Source of the DNA: Lichtheimia corymbifera B2541
Taxonomy: Eukaryota > Mucoromycota > Mucoromycetes > Mucorales > Lichtheimiaceae
DNA length: 64,000 nt
Assembly (NCBI GenBank): GCA_000697475.1
Contig: JNEU01001094.1
Coordinates: 50,794 to 114,793 of the forward strand
Reading direction: 5' to 3'
The notes beneath the pieces are model-generated. The model was not told the DNA's origin, did no database searches, and saw nothing but the letters and a program-made list of their open reading frames with translations. The translations under genes and the position numbers were made by a program. Of this stretch, positions 57,180 to 64,000 are shown piece after piece. Every line of letters starts with the position of its first letter. Positions within the stretch are counted from its first letter, which is position 1.

Positions 57180-60100
57180 GGACTGGATGAATGTATATAT
57201 TGCGGATAGCACGAATGGCGAGGCAATTAAGCCCAAATGTTAAAGGATGAAAGAAAAGATGATGAAAAAAAAAGGCAATATGGGAATGTAAAGCAAAAAG
57301 TCAATGCTTTGCAAGTTGCCTTTATATACACACAAAGTGGATCGAACCGGAAGCTGGGTGCATATTCGCACTAGTCGAACAAAAAAGAGTGTCGTGGTAC
57401 AAGGGGGGAACACAGAGTGGATCATGGGGGAGCAAGCAAAGAAAGAACACACCCATTGCGGGAAGGAGATAGTGGGGGAGAGGGAACACAATTTAGGGCG
57501 CTGTATACATATAATGCTCTCTGTCTGCTGTCGATATAATGCACACTTTTACTCCTTCTTGTTGTTGTTTCCCGCCAATATTTGAAAGCAGACTGTATGT
57601 ATATGTATATTATGTTTGCTTTACGGCACCTTTATCCTGCCGACATATGTGCTGTGTATGTTGTTGCGGTTGTGTGTGTCAGAATTCTTGCTGCCTCTGT
57701 GTGAGTGTGTTTTCTTCATTACCCCCCATCTTTTAACCCGAGGAGGATGAACAAGACAAGAGAGAAATGAGGGATGTATGTGCGTGGTAGTGGTGATGGT
57801 GCACCAAGAATCGGGGGTTACGCCATATGGAGTAGTACTGCCGGATCCTGGTGCCCCGTGGATGCATTCTTGTTCTCTTTTCTTAGTCGCCCTGACCAAC
57901 ACCCGTGTCTCCTTTTTGGTGTTCGGTATCGTGATCATTAAGCGCATTGCAAAGAGGATTGAGATAGCTTTCACAAGAGCATCCATTTTGACGAGGTTTG
58001 GAAGCAGCAGTATCAAGCAACATGTAAACAAGACCGCATCGATAATATCACCAGATTATATGATTGTTTGCGTGTGCCTTGTTACTCACACTCCTTCCAT
58101 TCTTTCCTCAAATGTGCAAAAAAGAAACTCGAAACACAAAATAAAAATGCACGCACTGACCATTATTGTCACGTAACAAATGGATGGTTTCGTCATAAGC
58201 AATCGAGTCGTGTGATGAAAAAAGTTCCCAAGCATTCTCTTTTTCTTTCCCTCTTCCGGGATCTGCCCTTGTGACCTGACAGGTTTATCCTTCTTTTCAA
58301 AAAAGTCGAATGTCAACGACCATCATCACCTTTAACATTCCAGCATTTGAGCAACCATGCACGACATACGATGATGCATCGTATACATATGCTCTTCCTC
58401 TCTCAAAGTTGCACCATACTAAGAGCTATCTATATCAATATGCATAACCTCTTTCTCCCTTTTGTATGTATATCAACAGCATTGTCAAAAGGGGGATTGT
58501 CATAGATTCTACTACATCACGTCGTATATGGGGTGCGTCATTGACGCTATGCTACTTTAACCTACCCCATTAAATGCCACCGTATCCATAGCTTGATGCG
58601 TACACAAAGTGCACACGCACATGACTGCTCACCGGTTCGTATTATATTCTCTCATCTCTTTTGCGTAACCTCTTCATGGTATGGGCGACTTGCATCATTT
58701 CATGCACTGTGCAGTAATGGGATGAATAAATATGTCATGGTGAGACTTGAAGCGAATGTCTTTTGTTGGGGGCCGCATCGTTTATTTTAAGGTGTATGTA
58801 TCGTAATCTGCAGTGCACATCTCTTACTACTACGACTATTACGCATGATGCATGTACCCAATTTGCTACTTGCATTCTGCGACATGACGGGTGCTGTAAT
58901 AACTTGCACACCCATATTATCATCATTTCAAGCACCCGTGACAAGGGAGAATACGGCTAGGGTGACACATTCTGATATTACTGAGGCACATGAACAATAG
59001 AGGAGATATCATTTGAAACATATATCGAGAAAGCGCATCGCGTTATTTACCTTTAGAGGCTATAAAGTGGAGAGGTACGTAAATGATGCCGGATGGATGC
59101 CCTTGTACGCTCGGCAGCACGTTACTCCTATGCAGAGCCCGAGTACGGGTTACACATTATATTACAATAGAGCCTAACGACCGGCATAAGCAAAGGGCGT
59201 CACGGGAATTTATCATTTTATTTCTCATTCCCTTTACTGCTGCTGCTGCTGGGAATGTAACATTCACTCTCTTGGGCATTTTGTCTTTGTGTGAGCGAGA
59301 ATAAGAGAGCGTGCGAATAACAACGACCCTCATTGTGGTAGTGGGATGATTTGGTATAATAACAATGAATCGTATCAAACACAATCAAGGGGCTGGTGAG
59401 AAGAAAGGTGTGTGCCATTGTTGCTTTTTTTTTTCATTGTTCCTTCAGCACTCTGGAAATCATGGGCAAGTAGGGCAATGGTAAGCCGCGGAAGCGTTAC
59501 TTGAAATATCACAACGGCACATCATCATAGACACCAGCAGATGAGCCTTGTCGTGGTGGTGGTCGTCAGTTGGCTTTCTTTGTACAAGTTTTCTTTGTAA
59601 CACCCAACATCAAGGCTATTACCGGTTTTATTTTTCACCTTTCTAGCCACAACAAGATTAGCACAAGTTGATGCCTGCAGAAGTAGCAGCAGCAAGCTTC
59701 CCCGAGAAAGTAACGTGGATGATGATGTTCCTGTACCAAGTGATGTTGCTGAGTCTCAAAGTTATCATGCAAGCCGATCAATTCCTTTGGTAAAGAAGCC
59801 GTGACGCAAGGATTATGATCAATGACAAAACAGAGTGTGGGATCATAAACGCTATGTGTGTGATGTCAACACTAATAGAGGGGTGACGACGTCAGATCAT
59901 GTTATCCCAAGGCAACCAAGATGCTCTCTGATGATGATAATGATGATGATGGTATATGTAGGTATCTCATTCTAGATGATGGACTCGTGATCACCACGGA
60001 AGATCGTTCGAGTGAACATTCTCATGCAGCTTTATCAAGCGATCTATCCTTCACGTAGAGCCGATCATACAAGTTTCCGAATGTTTTATACATATAGCGA

Positions 60101-60791
60101 ACATTTTCATGTGCTCTCGAAAGTTTAATGGGCAGTATATCTTTATGACATAAGCATCGGATTTTAGGCTGATGTTTGACAGGGGGATCAATAATGATGA
60201 TGTTGGTGGGTTTGGATATTATTCCCATCGCTTTCATTTTCATATGTGGTGGGATGTCGACCTACGTATACGCATTTTCTAAATTTGGGCTTCATGTACG
60301 TAGCTTTACCATCTGGGTATAAACCAGTTTCCGCTGTCTCAGCTAAAGAATGATATTGGAGGAGTGGAGTGCCACCAGCGATATTGAACTGATCGAGTTG
60401 CAATAATGCATGAAGGTTACACATTACAGCAATCGTCGGCGGGATGGAATCAACTTTATGCGTATACGAAACTAATATGACCATGTTATGTTCTCCCTCC
60501 CCACTTGGAGGATCTACAAAGCATCGCTTTTCAATAGTATTGCAAGTGAAACATGATTGACGGTGTTATCCACCAATGCAAATGATCATGATATGGGATA
60601 CGTAAATGAGGGATCATTGTGTTTATTGAAAATCATTTCGATGTTATAAAGGACTTCTCTTTGGTGGATAAGCAATACAACTTTGTGGATATGACAAGTA
60701 TGAATATTAAAGAGCGGGATATGGAAGGGCGTCATTTGTTTCACCTTGTTTCAGCGTTCCTGAACCTCTCTTTGTTTTGTTCTCACCAAGC
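57180..60791. other. Long gene-poor stretch
   Basis: About 3.6 kb with no recognised gene. The frames at 57621-58031 (minus) and 57778-58176 (plus) lie opposite each other with no motif. The pair at 60022-60243 and 60188-60484 (minus, overlapping in different frames) has some protein-like wording (GLYPDGKATYMKPKF) and might be a frameshifted remnant, but I cannot name it. No tRNA, rRNA or repeat array was recognised. Confidence 0.4.
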
Positions 60792-62792
60792 ATGGAAACT
60801 CTGCCAAGCGAGTTGATTACTGACATTGCACGATGGTTGACTCAGGGTGAACGATATACCTGCATTCAAGTATCCAAACGGTGGTGTGTATTGTTCATTG
60901 CGCATCTCTATCGCTCGGTGCACATTCGGGATCGGCAAGCCATGTATAGGTTTCTCAAGGCGATTCGACAAACGGCAAGCGGTCAACTGCTGGGGCATTA
61001 TGTACGAGAGATAGTGCTTGGAAGAGGGAGCCGACCACTGAGGCCGTATCGTGCAAACGAGTTGCGTGATAAGACATATCGATTGGGATTATCATGGCCA
61101 CGTTGGCAAGCTTTGGTGCGACTCTGTCCTAACGTTGAACTGCTCGATTTCCATTGGACGACATGGCTAGAATTGGATGAAGGAGGACGACAACGGCATT
61201 CACAGCAAAGAGACCAAGTTTTGTTTCCATGGCGAAGGTTGCGAGGAGTAGCACCATTTCACAACAGCAGCATTTTTTGGCAGGTGCTTGAACAGCATGG
61301 GTCACGATTAACACGCCTCGAGCTGACACGGGCCGTATTGGAACATACAATCGATGAATGGGATCTCATATTTCCACAGACACCTGTACTCGAAGAACTT
61401 GTTTTGACAAGCGGTATCAGCTTTGGAACGTTGATGACAGGACCAATGCTATTGTACATTGATGACCTATTGGATGCTTGTCCCATGTCACTCAAATCGC
61501 TCTCACTTTCAATGTTCAAACTCGCTACTCGATCACAGCAACACAACAACTATCTCCATCATACCCAACTTTGCAGCATCGACATGTACACGGTTGAATT
61601 CCTCACACCACATCCACTTGATTATATGGCAAAGACATGCACCCATCTTGATAAATTGGCTATTGGACGATCAGTAATGTCATTTGATGCCGAATACAGT
61701 AAGGAGGCATTTATGGATGCACTTGTGCGAGTCTTTGCAGCAAATCGTCAATCGTTACGCAAAGTGGCAATGGATTCTTCGTGGAGCAGCTCATGGGTGC
61801 TAGCAATGTTGCAAGTATTGGAGAGGCACTCGCTACTGGAGCTTTGCATAGGATCACATCATGGACGCCTGCTTGATTCATCAAGTATACGTTGGTCACC
61901 CGATAATTACGATGCTGTGTTATCAGTACTTTCATCACGTGCTTCTACCTTTGAGATATCATTACATCCGCAGCATACGATCGACTTGGGTCACGAATTA
62001 GCCCTTCCATTACAACGCACGTGTCCTTTTCTCTTTGAACTTGAGCTCAATGGCGCACAGAAGGAGATCCCGCTCGATATTATTCTTCAGTACCTTCCCA
62101 GCTTACATCGACTCAAGCTTTGCAATACTCGCGTTATCATTCATCATCAACAAAAATCTATTTCAGCATCATCATCAACAACAACGAGGAAGAGTCAACT
62201 ACAACATTGTGGATTGCATTTGGCGTTTGTGCAAAAAGACGCCTTTGATTGCCTAGCAACCATGTGCCCATCCTTGTCAAGCCTTAGCCTTTCAGCATGT
62301 CATTTTCATACCACACTTCCTTCCGTGAGCTTAGACATTCATATGCCGCAACATACGCTACGACATGTGAGCATCCAATCCATGAGCGCTGTATGTGAAT
62401 TACCAGATACCACCAGCAGAGAGAGGATATACACATTGGGCATGGGCAAATGTCTAGCATTCGGTGTATCAGCATCATCACAAAAAGACGAGACAATGAG
62501 ATATTATCACGTGTCGTATTATCGCCATTCATTCACTCGGGTGCTGTTGCCATTATCAAGAGATGCGTTTCCATATCTGCCAAAAGAATCCATTCCCCAT
62601 CATGGAACCCAGGACGACCTCGAAGCATTACAAAAGGATTGGTTCAAAGCCCATCGTCAACAACGTGCAAATACCATGGGTACCTCTGTCCCAGAAAAGA
62701 GTTTCGGTTATATAGCTTTGCATGCTCACTATGTACATAAATGCACCTTTGAAGACACTTTGGTACCCTTCTCATCACCACCCATTCAATAA
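60792..62792 (+). CDS. F-box protein
   Basis: Probable substrate-recognition subunit of an SCF (Skp1-Cullin-F-box) ubiquitin ligase. Intronless, 666 residues. The F-box is at the very N-terminus: LPSELITDIARWLTQGERYTC followed by VSKRWCVLFIAHLYRSVHI. The remainder has many spaced Leu-rich segments (for example LVRLCPNVELLDF, CPSLSSLSLSACHF, LKSLSLSMFKLA) that suggest irregular leucine-rich repeats for target binding. The start was taken at METLPSEL, since the few codons before it have no Met. The target is unknown; such F-box/LRR proteins are numerous and variable in Mucorales. Confidence 0.85.
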   Translation: METLPSELITDIARWLTQGERYTCIQVSKRWCVLFIAHLYRSVHIRDRQAMYRFLKAIRQTASGQLLGHYVREIVLGRGSRPLRPYRANELRDKTYRLGLSWPRWQALVRLCPNVELLDFHWTTWLELDEGGRQRHSQQRDQVLFPWRRLRGVAPFHNSSIFWQVLEQHGSRLTRLELTRAVLEHTIDEWDLIFPQTPVLEELVLTSGISFGTLMTGPMLLYIDDLLDACPMSLKSLSLSMFKLATRSQQHNNYLHHTQLCSIDMYTVEFLTPHPLDYMAKTCTHLDKLAIGRSVMSFDAEYSKEAFMDALVRVFAANRQSLRKVAMDSSWSSSWVLAMLQVLERHSLLELCIGSHHGRLLDSSSIRWSPDNYDAVLSVLSSRASTFEISLHPQHTIDLGHELALPLQRTCPFLFELELNGAQKEIPLDIILQYLPSLHRLKLCNTRVIIHHQQKSISASSSTTTRKSQLQHCGLHLAFVQKDAFDCLATMCPSLSSLSLSACHFHTTLPSVSLDIHMPQHTLRHVSIQSMSAVCELPDTTSRERIYTLGMGKCLAFGVSASSQKDETMRYYHVSYYRHSFTRVLLPLSRDAFPYLPKESIPHHGTQDDLEALQKDWFKAHRQQRANTMGTSVPEKSFGYIALHAHYVHKCTFEDTLVPFSSPPIQ

Positions 62793-63049
62793 AATCAATG
62801 AACGTGCGGATCGCGTCTTAAAATCGCACCACACAATGCCGCCTTGAACTCCCTCTCCTCTTCCTTTCACTTTTCATACACACGCGTAACACGCATGCAC
62901 GCATACAGCATTGAGCCCTTGGATCAGCACATGCCACGATTGATTAGTTGCCTTATCACAAGGGTCTCTTGAACGGCTCAAAGGATTGGTCCAATTACAA
63001 CACACACCCACTCCCATTCACCCTCATAACAAACGACTTATACACCACC
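62793..63049. other. Short intergenic region
   Basis: 257 bp between the F-box gene and the next start. No motif was recognised apart from a C/A-rich leader before 63050. Confidence 0.4.
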
Positions 63050-64000
63050 ATGTCAACAGGTTCGATGCTCCATTTATTGTTCTTTTATGGTCCTTCAAAT
63101 GGTGAGAAGAAGACATATATTGAGGCTATGCTTTGGGAATTGGTTGATCGTGGTGTCGAGAAGGCAAGTAAACAACCATGCAAGAGCTATCTTTGATGCA
63201 CATGTATGGACTGACGCCTTTGCTCTTCTAGCTCACAATCGGACAACATCAGCTTTGTATGCCAGCAGCCGTCAATTCATCTTCACTATTATTCAAAGCA
63301 ACTATCATTTGGAAATCCATTGAAGGTAACGAAAAGGAGACGAGGCATGAGAGAGCGATTCGTTTCAGCTGACTCGTAATGTCAAGATGTGATTAGAACG
63401 AGTATTGCACAAGCACAGCAGGTGGATGCCAATTCAATACATCAATACAAAGGTGAGATATGATGAAGATGCAGGAAGAAAGGGAGAGGATGCTAATGAC
63501 AATCTGTTAGTGGCTGTGGTTGATCAAATCGATGAATGGAGACGTGAAGTACAAGCAGCACTGCATCGTATCATGGATTGTCACTGCACCCCATCCAGCC
63601 TTACGCAAGGTAAAGTCATATCCACCAGAAGCGTTTATTCAGCCCTCTCATAGTCATGACATAGACCTCAAAAATTCAAGACGCACAAAAGACACCTGAC
63701 ACGAGGCAGTGTTGGATTTGATATGCACGGCATTGTCATTCTATTGGATACTGAAAAGAGCGGACTTCTTTTGTCTCATCAAGACCATTCAAATATGAAT
63801 CAAGCAAATGGACACCTATGTTTGAAGAGCTGCAGCAACTGGTAAGAGTGGGTAAAGGCACCTGGATATGTCTTCAGACACTGAGGGTTATTTTCGATTT
63901 TTGTTATAGCGCAAGACAGCACAGGAGTATCGAGTGCAATCGCTGCGCACGCTTCAAGGGGCTGGAGAAGGTGCTGCGAACAGCACTGTTGCTTTCATGC
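63050..64000 (+). CDS. Unidentified gene, 3' end outside the window
   Basis: ATG at 63050 (MSTGSMLHLLFFYGPSNGEKK) opens an exon ending at 63163 with an AAG|GCAAGT donor. An exon 63232-63325 (LTIGQHQLCMPAAVNS) follows, then 63397-63452 and further exons, each flanked by good acceptors and branch-like CTGAC/CTAAT sites. Later frames contain protein-like runs (VDQIDEWRREVQAALHRI around 63515; FEELQQL around 63820; KTAQEYRVQSLRTLQ near 63920), but I could not join all exons in one frame with confidence. FYGPSNGEKK might be a degenerate P-loop, and LSFYWI near 63740 faintly recalls XRCC2; neither is firm. Function unknown. Confidence 0.45.

Noticed and set aside
57621..58176. Opposing open frames of about 135 codons on both strands
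   Set aside because: Neither strand shows a family motif or codon pattern; they overlap almost fully, so at most one could be real and there is no reason to choose.

Overview
This window is nuclear DNA of a filamentous fungus, most likely an early-diverging Mucoromycota species (probably Mucorales). The evidence is many short introns (about 50-75 bases) with CTAAT/CTGAC-like branch sites, moderate GC content, a fungal gene set (NUP192/205, a MNN9-type mannosyltransferase, DUG3, a PIL1/LSP1-like eisosome protein, SIP5, a CSC1-type channel), and three related cytochrome P450s of a style I associate with Mucorales. The genus cannot be given from the sequence alone.

Layout. 1-858: a G-protein alpha subunit (minus strand, 3' end outside the window). 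1116-3097: an MFS transporter. 4707-6871: P450 no. 1, head to head with a mitoferrin-like carrier (7397-8409). 8643-14943: the giant nucleoporin Nup192/Nup205. 17325-18424: NAD-dependent glycerol-3-phosphate dehydrogenase. 19004-20434: MNN9-like Golgi mannosyltransferase. 20867-22317: DUG3 glutamine amidotransferase. 23591-24778: quinone oxidoreductase. 25797-29923: a 4.1-kb gene-free quasi-palindrome built from nested repeats. 32408-34191: an MFS sugar transporter. 34395-35640: a decayed copy of a probably repetitive ORF. 36891-38183: a RING/LON-domain protein. 39190-41010: beta-tubulin. 41119-41875: a tail-anchored protoglobin. 42678-45350: a CSC1/TMEM63-type channel. 46354-48485 and 48744-50890: P450s no. 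2 and no. 3, tail to tail. 51639-53022: SIP5-like RING protein. 53723-54860: GPN2 GTPase. 55005-56025: PIL1/LSP1-like protein. 56859-57179: a small cysteine/histidine ORF. 60792-62792: an F-box protein. 63050-end: an unidentified partial gene.

The genes do not form one pathway; most are single housekeeping genes with their own promoters. Some neighbour relations may matter. A heme enzyme (P450) shares a 525-bp divergent promoter region with a probable mitochondrial iron importer. Glycerol-3-phosphate dehydrogenase, the CSC1-type osmosensitive channel and the eisosome protein are all linked to osmotic or membrane stress but lie far apart.

The most unusual material is the palindrome at 25.8-29.9 kb. 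It is centred on one of five copies of a 210-bp self-complementary element, and its arms contain a 353-bp stretch identical on both sides while the flanks have diverged. Other points worth attention are beta-tubulin with Ala198 and Tyr167 (positions linked to benzimidazole resistance), several GC-AG introns, coding microexons of 15-25 nt, and a P450 with an altered I-helix.
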